A model generated the notes under the pieces. It did no database searches. It was not told the origin of the DNA and was given only the letters and a program-made list of their open reading frames with translations. From positions 3,974,001 to 4,038,000 of the forward strand of contig OU696582.1 in the NCBI GenBank assembly GCA_916048095.2: 64,000 nt of DNA, given 5' to 3'. This document shows, piece after piece, positions 44,895 to 55,026 of the stretch (within the stretch, counting starts at the first letter, position 1; the number at the start of each line of letters is the position of its first letter). The DNA comes from Sacculina carcini (lineage: Eukaryota > Arthropoda > Thecostraca > Sacculinidae). The position numbers and the translations under genes were made by a program.

Positions 44895-44914
44895 GTGATC
44901 TAAGAATAGATCAC
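44895..44914. repeat. Subterminal palindrome of piggyBac, left copy 1
   Basis: GTGATCT and AGATCAC arms around a 6-bp centre, 1 bp inside the TIR. Similar palindromes lie at 45232-45251 and 54376-54395 (the last with a degenerate right arm). Possibly transposase-binding sites. Confidence 0.7.
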
Positions 44915-45231
44915 CAATTTCAACTACTTTTTCTCATTATTGTTTTTTATATAATGGATTTACTTCATTTGTTATAATATTTGGACCTTGTACTTTTGTC
45001 ATTATATTTTAAATCATTACTTAAGAGTTTTTAATTTGTCCTAATATAGCACTGAATGAGACAATTTTCACCCTTTTTCGGTGGATCTCTTTGTTGACAG
45101 ACAGGGTAGACACACCACCCCGAGTAGGCAAAAAATTATTCCTAATAATTTATTTATTGCCTCATACTGTTTCACAACCAATTTAAATGCTTTTATAATT
45201 ATAACTTCTGTATAGGAGCGATTTACATCCA

Positions 45232-45251
45232 GTGATCTATAAATAGATCAC
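45232..45251. repeat. Subterminal palindrome of piggyBac, left copy 2
   Basis: GTGATCTATAAATAGATCAC is a nearly perfect 20-bp palindrome, followed by CGCCGGTT, which resembles the inner TIR. Confidence 0.7.
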
Positions 45252-45336
45252 CGCCGGTTTACGCTCATAATGGCATCAACTCCATATTTCAGAGGAAATA
45301 GGTTAATTGCACGAAATTTAACACACAAAAAATATG

Positions 45337-45455
45337 TAGAACTAGTCTAATAATGGAAACATATGTTCCTGTCGGTTTTTTCAAGACATTCGAGCAGCGG
45401 CGGCATCAATGGGGGATTTGGAGGGGCTAAAATTCCCCAAAATGTACCAAACCAC
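45337..45455. repeat. Dispersed repeat, copy 1
   Basis: About 110 bp (TAATGGAAACATATGTTCCTG, AGCAGCGGCGGC, CAATGGGGG, TAAAATTCCC) repeated in direct orientation at 46475-46590 with about 15% differences. The two copies bracket the gypsy fragment inside piggyBac. Identity unknown. Confidence 0.7.
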
Positions 45456-45465
45456 CAGTACGCGT

Positions 45466-46470
45466 GTGTGTATGTCTGTCTGTTGTGTGTTGTGTGATGT
45501 TTTGTGTGTATATCATATGTCGGTGTTCTCGTGTGGTCTGATCCGCGGTAAGTGTATGTGCGTGGAACGGGATACAGTTGTGCTATGGTATTCGTGGTGT
45601 TTCCTTGTCTGCTGATTAAGCACACCACATTGGTAACCCCGATTTTCGTTTGAGCATTTTGAAAGTAAGTTTTAAGTTGTGTTTTCCTCATTCATAATTG
45701 CCATTATTTATCATTTTTTACTTTCGCTATTTGGCACATTTGTATTCGTAATCACAACATGTGGGGGAAGGAGGACGCTTCACTCTCAGCTTGCGATGAG
45801 GCGGCTGTCGGTCGCGTGTCCATTAGACCACCAGAGTTTATGGAGAACGCCGTCGACGGTTGGTTTGTAGTCCTGGAGGCGCAATTCAACCTTCAAAACA
45901 TGGTCTCAGAGACCACGCGGTTCTACCACGTAGTATCTTCTTTGCCGCCTAATGTGGTGAGTCAGCTTCCCCCGAGCTGTCTGAAGTCTCAAAGGTTTAC
46001 GGAAATCAAAAACCAGGTGACGCAGTTGTTCGAGCGCACCAAACAAGAACTCTTCGACGGGCTAATCTCAACGAAAGTGCTGACTGGTCGCCGATCTGCT
46101 TTCATGGCTGAGTTGCAAGCAGCAGCGTAAAAGGTTGGAGTCTCAGATGATCTGGTTTGTCATAAGTTCTATCAGGTTATGCCTGGCACGATCAGACAGG
46201 TGCTGGCATGTCGTAAAGATATGCCGGTATCCGAACTAGCTAAACGGGTGGATGATCTGATGCCACTTACACAACAAAATACATCCTGTTTGACACTGAG
46301 CAGATCAGGCAGTAGTTCCTTTGCTGCCAGGCCTCGTGTACCTCCATCGACACACACTGGCAGAATGACATTGACGCCGTAATACGCCGGTCAGCGCCCT
46401 CAAGTATATCGGGCCCACCTCTTCTTCGGCCCACGCGCGAGAACGTGCACACAGTGGTGCAAGTGGTCAA
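45466..46470 (+). mobile_element. Fragment of a third Ty3/gypsy-type element (LTR end, PBS, gag)
   Basis: A sequence ending CACACCACA (45629) is followed by TTGGTAACCCCGATT, a conventional TGG-type priming site similar to the tRNA-Trp-type sites of some invertebrate gypsy elements. A gag remnant follows. Protease, RT, integrase and 3' LTR are absent. The left boundary of the LTR is not certain. Confidence 0.6.
45759..46382 (+). pseudogene. gag remnant of the third gypsy-type element
   Basis: The frame begins with an acidic leader and IRPPEFMENAVDGWFVVLEA, the capsid N-terminal pattern (P-x-F...W-F-x-x-x-E-x-x-F) of Mag/CsRn1-like gag. It runs on to RTKQELFDGLIS and LTGRRSAFMAELQ. A stop at 46128 interrupts it. 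The same frame continues with VSDDLVCHKFYQVMPGTIRQVL and ELAKRVDDLM, also typical of this gag class. No zinc knuckle remains. Dead copy. Confidence 0.7.
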
Positions 46471-46474
46471 GTAA

Positions 46475-46590
46475 ATCACTAGTATACTAATGGAAATATG
46501 TGTTCCTGTCGATTTTTCAAAACTTTCGAACAGCGGCGGCGTCAATGGGGGCTTGGAAGGGTTAAAATTCCCAAAATGTGCCACTCCCCT
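46475..46590. repeat. Dispersed repeat, copy 2
   Basis: Direct repeat of 45337-45455 downstream of the gag remnant. Confidence 0.7.
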
Positions 46591-46789
46591 TGAACAAACC
46601 GAAAATCCTGACCATGAACATTTCGAGAGTAGTTCTTCATGTTTCCCCAATCCCCACATTTTTTCCTAAGCCCCCTCAGTCCCCTACCGGAAAAATCCTA
46701 GCGCCGCCATTGCCTTCTGGTACATGCAACAGTTTCAATCCAAGTCCAGAAGGTCCGTATCGGAACACGAAATTGACTTTTTCGAGCCG

Positions 46790-48056
46790 TCTGCCAGTTA
46801 ATATACATATCGTATGATTGGGATTGAAGCACTGCCTGCACAGCGTAGTGTTTGCACACGCCGTATAAGGACAGCGGGCTCGACTTGCAACGGCGTCCTT
46901 GACCTCGTCGTTGCTGTTCACCCGCGAGGCGAATATGGCCGACACCGTCGAAGCGGGAGTCCAGCCGAGGCTACCCTGCCATTCCAATTTCGTGAAGCGA
47001 TCTGGGTTCGTGAGATGATTGAGACCTTGCCATTGGAGATCTTCATATACGAGACCGCCACCTCGCGCGTGAAGTCGAGAACCGAGAGCTCTTCCGGCTT
47101 CTGAACCAAGATTCTTGTGGAAGAACCAGGCGCTCACCGAGCTCATCTAGATCGCGCCCATCAGAAGAGAGAAGTACAAATTTGTTTCCAATCCTAATCA
47201 CAATGTGTGCCATTATCCAATCATGGTGGTCCACGACCCCATATTACTGGTTTAATTGGGGATGACGCGAAGCATTTTGACCTCCACCGAGCTAAGGACG
47301 TTTGGATAAGGATATATGCACCCCGGATATATTTGGTCCTGCTTCAGTCCCGCTTTCTTTCACTTTCCCAACTAGCCTAGCCTAACTAGCATGACCTTAC
47401 ATAACCTAACATAGAAAAAAGAGACCCGGGACTGAAGCGGACCAAACGTACCTGGGACATAACATCATATGTGCCGATCTTCACCTTCTTGGCGCGGCTT
47501 TAACGCAGCGCCTTCACTATAGGGCGTACATTGGAGTAGTTTGTCGTCATATAAATGACGTTTTTTTCGTTCCACTTGACGAAAATAATCTAGTTCTTTT
47601 GATTGAATGTATGCTCCAAAGAGTCCCAAGCCTTCATCTCCTTGTTCGACTTGAGCGGAACCTTATTGGTTCAATTGGTCAAAATGGTTCCTAACGTAAT
47701 ACATTCCAGCTTGGTCAACGAGACGAGAAGCGATGGAGATGGAGTGAACAATTAGTCCAAGGAGAGCTCTTTCCCGTTAGCGAGGTCGACCTGGGAGATA
47801 GGGCTGAGTACTACACGAGAACACATTTGGATCCCTGCTGAGCGACCATGATCATTGTCCTAATACAAAGATGAAGCGTAGATGTTTCCGTCGGAGGCGC
47901 ACAAGGAGCAAAACTTTTACCCAAATCAAATGGGTTTAACTCGAATGAACTGCTTCAGGTCGTGATGGACGTAAAACTTTATGATAACGTCATCGATTGA
48001 AAATTTTGGAAAAGGCCTCATTGTCAACCTCAACTAGGAAGAATGGCAGCCTCAAC
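46790..48056 (-). pseudogene. piggyBac transposase, main part (degenerate)
   Basis: Reading down the - strand in several broken frames, in family order: SIDDVIIKF then HHDLKQF and VKPI (near 47995-47930), containing the first catalytic Asp; LDxLFTPSPSL, counterpart of the DNYFTS region (near 47760); LGTIL...VPLKSNKEMK (near 47700-47640); VKWNEKNVIYMTTNYSNVRP (near 47590-47530); VDHHDWIM with the third catalytic Asp (near 47240-47220); LDFTREVAVSY (near 47080); and a C-terminal Cys-rich finger CPYTACANTTLCRQC...H (near 46890-46830). Several stops and frameshifts and a MITE-like insertion inactivate it. The N-terminus lies beyond the LINE at 54232-54306. Confidence 0.8.
47310..47465. mobile_element. 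MITE-like palindromic insertion in piggyBac
   Basis: Inverted repeats TTTGGTCCTGCTTCAGTCCCG (near 47329) and CGGGACTGAAGCGGACCAAA (near 47426), extendable with mismatches to about 45 bp, surround about 75 bp rich in CCTAACCT-like motifs. It separates transposase segments that are continuous in the family. No reliable target duplication was defined. Confidence 0.55.
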
Positions 48057-48067
48057 CACATCGACAT
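48057..48067. repeat. LINE target-site duplication (left)
   Basis: CACATCGACAT, repeated exactly at 54232-54242. It is part of the piggyBac coding sequence. Confidence 0.85.
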
Positions 48068-48322
48068 TGAATTGAATTGAATTTTTGGGGAGCACCGGCC
48101 TCTAGGACCATATGGCACCCCCACTCCGTTAATAGTTAATATAAATTAAAACAATGCATATGGACGCAATGGAGCGATGAAATAAATAGGTGTGAGGGTG
48201 AGTGATATGAGTATGAATGTCAGAAAAATCAAACTGAATACATAATTCTAAGAGGCAAAAGTCGTAAAAACTCAAAAAGGCGGCCACCAATGACCGCGGA
48301 CTGCTCCTGTTCAAGAACCTCG

Positions 48323-51300
48323 TCAATAGTATGAACGGATCCAAGACAACGTTGACCCCACTTCTGAGAATGATGGATATTCCACCAGGATGTGTTGCAC
48401 GGAAAAACGTGCATTACATGCGCTGCACGTGGGTTCAGGTTGTCCAAGTAGAATATGGCGATGTGTGTTGTACGTGTGACCCACACGCAGAAGACAGACC
48501 GCCACCTCCTCGGACCTCTCTCGACAATAAGAGCACGTCCGATGTCCGATTTCGGGCTCCACTGCTTTTAGTTTATTAGTACCACATTCGTCCCAGGAGA
48601 GCTGCCAACGAGCACGAATAAAACGATGGATGATAGGAGAAAATCCGAATACGGAATGGGAAGTTGAATCAAAATGAATACAAGTCTCGTTCAGCAGCTC
48701 TATTTGCGGCTCAGCCAGCTCGCTCGTTGCCAAAATACCAATATGGGCCGGAATAAAGCAGAACTTCACACGCTTAGCCTTGTTGTGGATGTTATCAAGA
48801 GAGATAAAAATCCTCTGTATAAGAGGATGGAGCGAGAACGACGATAATGATAATGAATATAAAACACTATGGGAGTCTGATAAAACTAAAAATAACGAAA
48901 ATGAAGATAAGCGAACAAAAACAAGGGCAAGCAGGATAGCGTAAAGCTCATCCGTGTAAATGGGGGCGCTCGGTAGCAGCGTGCTCGAGCGGCACGTACC
49001 TGCACTTGAAACGCACAACCCACACCGCTGGCCGACATAGATCCATCAGTGTACACAGCAATATACCGTCCGTAAGAATGAATTCGCTCCAGTGTGTTTG
49101 AGCGAAGCACACTGGGCACTGTACAGTGTTTCGGCAGAGCTGCTAGCGAGACGTCAACCTCGGGTGTGACCAATTCCCATGGTGACTCCGCCGTGTATTC
49201 TTGTCTGAGGACGTCGTTAGCACCCATCCACCATGACTCTAGCAGTGCCTAATTTTTTTGCAAAAAAGCACAGAACACTGAAGTCCTGTAAAGTACTGAT
49301 ACTCAGGCACATGCTGGCAAAATACTATGCCACAGGCGGGGTTTTCATGGGTGCATGCCAATTTGCAAGAATAACGCATCGCCAGCTCTGGACGACCGAG
49401 CGCCAGCGGGGACTCATCAGCCTCAACAAGGAGACTGACAATTGGCGACGTGCGAAACGCGCCGGTGGCAATGCGTATCCCTGCGTGGTGTACGACATTC
49501 AAACGGAGTTTGCTGATTCCGAAGCAGGATCATATACGATGCTTGCGTAATCGAGACGCGACCTGACTAACGAGCGGTGCAGAAGGAGAAGAGACTGTCG
49601 CTCTGCTCCATACCGCATGCGGGATACAGTCTTCAGCACATTCAGTGCCTTGAGACATGTGGATCTCAGCAGTGAAATATGGTCGGTGTAGGTCAAGCGC
49701 GAGTCCAATGTGAGCCCTAAAATCGAACCGTGCGTTGGAATGAGACAGCACTGCCGTACAATTCCACTTCGATGTCAGGGCAGGCACCTTGACGGCGACA
49801 GAAGTGTACACCAATGGTTTTGGACGTCGAGAAGCGTAAGCCGTTACGGGTTCCCCAAGTCTCTATTTTATTCATCGCCAGCTGCAGTTGACGCTAGACA
49901 GCAACAGTGCTGCGGGAGAACACCATACGGCGAAGTCGTTAACAAATAGGGACCGTCCAATCGAGGAAGGCAAATGAGTGTCAATGTCGTTGATCATTAT
50001 GGCAAAAAGGGCCACGCTGAGCACACTAGCCGGTGTAACTCCTTCTGCCTGATCGAAAAGACGAGACAAGGAGTTCCTCACACACAGACAGAATGTGCGG
50101 TGCAAAAGTAAATTGTGTACGAACCTCCCCATATTGCCTCTAACACCACAGCGATGCAGTTTGCAAAGAATTCCATGTTGTCATGTGGTCTCATATGTAT
50201 TTTTGATGTCAATAAATATCGCCCGGATCTGGTGACCTCGCGTGATACTTTCACGTACGTGAGAGTCGATGGTCGTCAAGTGGTCTAACGTTGAACGACC
50301 CTGGCGAAATCGACACTGATGATTATTGAACAGCCGACCGCGTTCCAGAAACCATACCAGCCGTCTGCAAACCATTTTCTCAAAGAGATTGCAGAGCCAG
50401 GAGGCCGGCGATATCGGGCTATAGGGTGTCAGACGGGTGATCACCCGATTTGCCCTGTTTTGTGATGGGTATCACAATCGCCGTCGCCAAGAGGATGGAA
50501 ACTGCCCACCATGCCCCATATCATTGAAGACCTGCAGCAGGGTAGACTTCATTGCGGGCGACAGACGTTTCAGCATGAGGTTGTGAACCTCATCCGGGCC
50601 TTCAGCCACATCGCGAAGCAATCGCAGGGCTATTCTCAGCTCAGATACGCAGAAATCGCTGTTGATTGGTAGCTGACAGTCAGTGAATAAATCAACGGGT
50701 GATCTTTCGCACTGTTATTTGATCGCTGCAAAAACAGGGTCTTCCAAGTTCGCACGACTGCTCTCCGCTAAATATCGGCCAATTTCTTCGGCAACATGCT
50801 CCGGAGCTATCACGCCCATGCCACTGATCTTCAGAGAGGGCAGTGGGGTGTGACGGTATTTCCCGGAGTTGCGCTTCATGCGGTCCCATATGGTGAATAT
50901 AGGACCATGCCGATTAATCCTAGACATATTGCACAACCACCTTGCCCGCTTCGTCTCGCCAAGATCCATCGAGGTCTTGCGCGAGTGTGGCGGAAAAAAA
51001 TCATGTTTGCCACCGTGCTGTTGCGCCGGAAGCCACCCAAGCAACGACGTCGCTCTCGCAACACCGTAGAACACGTGACTATCCACCAAAGAACAGGACG
51101 CCACCGAGGACGCGATGCCGTACGCGGCATGCTATGTTTGGCACAATTGACAATGGCCTAAGTAAAATCTTCGACGCTGGGTCGAAGTGTGGGGTCGCCC
51201 AAAGCTTCCAGTGTCAAGCAATCATAGCGAAACCAATCAGCTCGTTTGAAATTTCATCTCGGTGGTCATGTTCTCAACCTAGGTACCTCATTGAGACAGA

Positions 51301-51937
51301 TCTATATAGGAAAGTGGTCACTCCCATACATACTGTTCTCAACGGTCCAGCTCGTGGATGCCTGCAGACTGGGACTGCACAGACTGAGATCCAGAGCGGA
51401 GATGATTCCCGATGGCATGGTGTAATTCGTATATGTACCTGTGTATAAAATACCTATGTCTAAATCAGTTAAATGTCCTCCATAATAAAACTACGGCTAA
51501 AATATGTATCACAACCCCAAAAAGGGCTGTGAGCATTAAAATCGCCTAAAACATAAAAATGGTGGTGAAAGTGAACTGATTGAAAACTCGACGTCAGCCC
51601 TTGGGAACGGGAGGCCAGGCGGCAGGTACAATGAGCACACACTCACCTCCCTACCACCCAGCCAGCACCGAATCGCAAGCACCTGTAAATCTGACAGAAT
51701 GTGCAGGCGGCGACATGGCACACTGGTGCGAACAGCCAGCATGACCCCGCCGTGGGCTATAGTCGAGCTGGGATTATCATATCTAAAAACATTAAAATCG
51801 TGAATACTAAAATACGAAGAAGTTAAAAGCTTAGTCTCCTGTATTGCTAAAATTGATGGTTGTCGGAAGTGTAAAATATGAAGTAAATCATAAAAATTCG
51901 ACATAATACCTCTAATACTCCATTGTAAAATGGACAT
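48323..51937 (-). pseudogene. LINE ORF2 remnant: endonuclease, RT, RNase H
   Basis: 51937-51536: endonuclease N-terminus (ILQWSIRG; ILAIQETKL; AHGGVMLAV; VCSLYLPPG). About 50900-50715: pre-RT linker. 50444-50181: RT start (FEKMVCRRLVWFLERG; CRFRQGRSTLDHL). Near 50050-49930: RT core, with FVND where FADD is expected, so a catalytic Asp is lost. 49708-49239: RT thumb (GAFRTSPIVSLLVEA). 49227-48600: RNase H (VYTDGSMS; TDELYA; DSHSVL; IPAHIG). Near 48480-48360: C-terminal Cys-x2-Cys...His segment. Broken in many places. Confidence 0.75.
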
Positions 51938-52026
51938 AAAAATAAATATAATACAATAAAATACAAATAAATACTCCTGTTAAAACGGCACGTGCACATT
52001 AAAAACGAGGTAGCACATGTACCTAA

Positions 52027-54141
52027 TCACATCGCTTGGCTGATCTTCCTCTCCGCGTCAGGTGGGGACCCACTTGGAGAGGCCAAGAGCTTCCGCTTAG
52101 ATGATCTCTTCACCTCCATTGCAGTGGTGGGAGTCGCTCTGTTGTGGGCGGAAGGTGGTGCGCTAGCAACCGCTGAGCGCGGAGAACCAGGCCCCGCGAT
52201 CGCATTGTGACCGGAAGATGATCGCCGATCGATTCTCCGCGAGTCCAGTCTCCGGATTTCCTCCGGATCGGAGACGACCACTCTGCCGGATTGGAGGTCT
52301 TCTGAGCGGCCGGCTTTTTGCCGCCCTGGCTAACCGGCATCGCTGCCGATTTACCAGCACGGTTCGTCGGCCGGTCGACCGGCCGATCGGTGATCCGCTG
52401 AGGTCGCCACTCAGCAGCCTGAAAAGACTGTTGGGGAGCGACCGGCTTAGGCCGCTGGGTTGCGGCCGTCTGGGGCCGCTGGGTCGCGGACGCCTGGGAC
52501 CGCTGGGGTGCGACCCTTGACGACCGCTGCATGGCAGCCTACTCAGGCCGCCGATCAACCGGTGTTGATTTGTTTACGGTTGCCAGCCTCAGGTACGACC
52601 ATATTGAGACCCATTGGTCCAGCCAGCTTCACAAAGCCGCCAAAAGTCAGCTTTTCCAGAAACGAGTCGACATACTATGGAAATTGAGCTGACTGTTTGA
52701 CCGTGCCGGCAAAGGACGGGCCCGACGGATGCGAGCTGCGATACACAGCACGCGCCTTGCCGAAACTGCACCGCTGGGCAGCCCGAATGGCCAGAATCTC
52801 CTTCTCCTTCAGCCATTCCGAGCAGTCACGCGACGAAGACGCATGATCCTGCAAGACCGCTGATCCTGCAATTGACTTATTACAATTTACATTCACAATC
52901 AGCAGCGATGTGCCGTTCGGGTGAGCAACGTCCGCAGATCTCAGCACGGTTACAGCAGGAGCTCGTATGCCCAAAACGTTGTCATCTGTAGCATCGCATT
53001 GGTTGGGTACGTAGGGGCGGACAAGGATACACTGTCGGGTGTTATCGATCTTGATGTCATCCGGCAGAACAGTACCGTCAAACGTGAAGAATAAAGAGTG
53101 CGTAGGCACCTCGCTACCCTCATGCCGTCGGACGGTGCACTCCACGCGGATGACACCCTGTGATGCCAATCCGTCAAAAACTTCATCATCATCTACACCC
53201 TCTAGCGCACAACAGAACAGAACACCTCAACGTGGTTCAATGTCGAGTGCGCACACACCGAGATGGGGTTGCTCACCCAACGTTTGTTTTTACCCGTTCC
53301 CACGCGATAACGAAACGTGGTCGCCTTTATCGTGCGAGCTGCTGCCGTCTCAGTGCCGTATTTTACCATCAGATATATCATGTTGTCTGTTGGTCTCGAC
53401 AGGCACGTCGCCACTGTTTCTGAAACTGTCCATGCGATGGAACGGGTTCAAAGAGGATATTTTGGTTTTATCATCGGTGCTGGCAAACACCAACACCATC
53501 AGAGTTGGAGCAACAGGAGTGTCGTCGTGGTCGTGTCTCAAGGTATGACCACCTTTCGGCGGACTTGGTCGATCACCCGATGGACGACCAGCAGCTGGGG
53601 TGGTGGAAAGTTTTGAAGTCATGTGTTTGTTTCAAGTCTCTGTGCGCACGACCACGCTCCGCCCGGTACGAGTCCGCGGGAGATACAGCGCCAGACCCGG
53701 ACCAGTGACCCCCACTGGTCCATCTGGACTCAGCAACCGCACTCCCACTGCAAACGGCGGACACTGCACCGGGTGGGGCACATCTCGAGCACCAGGCACC
53801 TCACCCTTGACCCTCTTGAGCCCTATCCGGCCACCCGTGCCGGCGTCGGAACATTCTCTCCACTGTTGAGGAGCCAAACAGCGGCCCCGTCGGGGTTCGA
53901 CGCGCAGGCCAAAGACGAGCCTTGCATCACGCCATCACTACACTCCGGGTGACGTGACACTCAGCGGCCAGGATCCTGTTTGCCGATCCGACGGAGTTTG
54001 GTTTCCAGATGGTCGCTGGCTGCTAAACAGCTTCTCCGCCCTTTGACAGGTCTTGTTTTTCTTCCTACTGGTTGTCTGGCCACCCTCATCACTAGCATAG
54101 GCCAGTGGGGGAGACGGATTAGTCACCGACATTTCGACCAT
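52027..54141 (-). pseudogene. LINE ORF1 remnant
   Basis: ATG codons near 54141 start a basic, hydrophilic N-terminus (MSVTNPSPPLAYASDEGG). Across frames this continues to ISSLNPFHRMDSF, an RRM-like region and a degenerate zinc-knuckle part ending DCSEWLKEKEILAIRAAQ (near 52830-52780), typical of I-group ORF1. The C-terminus contains a proline/glutamine-rich tandem repeat encoded near 52430-52530. It ends KRKLLASPSGSPPDAERKIS near 52030. At least three frameshifts. ORF1 proteins normally coat the LINE RNA. Confidence 0.65.
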
Positions 54142-54231
54142 GCGTCTGGTTGTACCGGGTTACATGTTACCAGTAGCAGGCTGATACCTGACCAGACATG
54201 TCTGCCTTTAGTCGACTTTTACGACACGCGA

Positions 54232-54242
54232 CACATCGACAT
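54232..54242. repeat. LINE target-site duplication (right)
   Basis: CACATCGACAT, exact match to 48057-48067. Confidence 0.85.
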
Positions 54243-54306
54243 CGAAGCCAAGGTCGTCCAGGAAGGCCACAACCTCAATAATAGTTAGATCACAGTGTGC
54301 AGACAT
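54232..54306 (-). pseudogene. piggyBac transposase N-terminus, separated by the LINE
   Basis: An ATG at 54306-54304 opens 25 in-frame codons rich in Asp/Val (VVAFLDDLGFDVDV) that end exactly at the LINE. Across the insertion the - strand continues VEAAILP at 48056. Acidic N-termini followed by an (I/L)-L/P-P motif are common in piggyBac transposases. This supports the view that the LINE jumped into the coding region. Confidence 0.6.
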
Positions 54307-54375
54307 AGTATTGAAAAATAACCGACATTTGAAAGACACCACTATACGCGGTGTACCCTACGGCGCTCTCCGGCA

Positions 54376-54395
54376 GTGATCTATTTTTCGGTCAC
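54376..54395. repeat. Subterminal palindrome of piggyBac, right copy
   Basis: GTGATCTA and the degenerate arm CGGTCAC, preceded by CCGGCA exactly as at the left end (CCGGCAGTGATCTA in both). Confidence 0.65.
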
Positions 54396-54512
54396 CCTGA
54401 AATACCTAGAAGATAACATCCTAATTTATTTTCGTATTTCACCATATATTAAGAACCTGAATATACAAAATATAGCTAATTTAAATTAGCCAGCTTCATG
54501 AATTTTATGGTC

Positions 54513-54525
54513 GCCGGTTAATGGG
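54513..54525 (-). repeat. piggyBac terminal inverted repeat, right
   Basis: GCCGGTTAATGGG, the exact reverse complement of 44881-44893; followed by CAAA instead of TTAA. Confidence 0.9.
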
Positions 54526-54555
54526 CAAATCCCGTGTTTTGTATGTTCATCATTT

Positions 54556-54602
54556 GTGTGTGTGTGTGTGTGGGTGTGTGTGTGGGTGCCGGTGTGTGTG
54601 CG
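54556..54602. repeat. (GT)n-rich tract
   Basis: Interrupted GT microsatellite between the piggyBac end and the DRC5 promoter region. Confidence 0.85.
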
Positions 54603-54699
54603 AGAGTAGCCTGTTGGTTGTGTTTAATGAAAAAACGATCTTCCTTTCCTCTTCTAGCCAACAAGCAGCCGTTCTCGTGTTGTTCGAGTCTTTCACATA

Positions 54700-54713
54700 G
54701 TTACCATGACAAC
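54700..54713 (+). promoter_or_regulatory. X-box (RFX binding site) upstream of DRC5
   Basis: GTTACCATGACAAC matches the RFX/DAF-19 X-box consensus RYYNYYATRRNRAC at every position. It is a near-palindrome of two half-sites. It lies about 310 bp upstream of the DRC5 start codon. X-boxes mark promoters of ciliary genes in animals, which fits the downstream gene. Confidence 0.75.
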
Positions 54714-54947
54714 GCAGGATTATATGTAGTATATCAATACATCGCTCACATGATGCATAATTCTAACAGAAAAATTGTCTGTGAAAACAACAAGCCAATA
54801 TTTTATCTAGAAAATAAAAATATACTACAGTAAATTTGTCCATATGTCACATACGTATGTGAATACTTTACCAACAACTAAGCAGTACGTAAAATTTTCA
54901 TTCTGTGATTAATCTGACGGTGTCAATTGAGATAAAAAACGTGAAAT

Positions 54948-55026
54948 GTGAGTGAAATACACTTCGAAACCTTTATTTGTTTTAACAACACAATATTGTC
55001 AAAGACAGTTGTTGTTATTATTCCAG
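54948..55026 (+). other. Putative 79-bp intron in the DRC5 5' UTR
   Basis: A GTGAGT donor at 54948 and a pyrimidine-rich TTATTATTCCAG acceptor ending at 55026, directly before the ATG. This would remove the in-frame upstream ATG at 54952. Inferred from splice motifs only. Confidence 0.5.

Larger units (their letters stand above)
48068..54231 (-). mobile_element. Full-length, inactive LINE with RNase H (I-clade-like), 6.16 kb
   Basis: Both ends are set by the 11-bp target duplication CACATCGACAT. The 3' end (at 48068) has a (TTCAA)n tail instead of poly(A). In order on the - strand: ORF1 remnant, AP-type endonuclease, reverse transcriptase, RNase H and a C-terminal Cys/His segment. An RNase H domain with endonuclease and a CCHC-type ORF1 fits the I group of non-LTR elements. 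The clade is inferred. Numerous stops and frameshifts; it cannot be active. Confidence 0.8.
44881..54525 (-). mobile_element. piggyBac element, interrupted by three other insertions
   Basis: Perfect 13-bp terminal inverted repeats: CCCATTAACCGGC at 44881-44893 and its reverse complement at 54513-54525. The left end abuts TTAA (44877-44880), the piggyBac target. The right flank is CAAA, probably a mutated TTAA. Transposase fragments lie between on the - strand. The 9.6 kb contains a gypsy fragment (about 45337-46590), a MITE-like palindrome (about 47310-47465) and a LINE (48068-54231). Removing these leaves roughly 2.1 kb, a normal piggyBac size. Confidence 0.85.

Noticed and set aside
54100..54231. 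Self-cleaving ribozyme at the LINE 5' end
   Set aside because: Some LINEs carry HDV-like or hammerhead ribozymes there, but I could not find the required core bases and stems.
54952..55026. Upstream in-frame ATG as the DRC5 start
   Set aside because: The extra 25 residues are not family-like and lie between a GTGAGT donor and a strong 3' splice site ending at 55026, so they are probably intronic.
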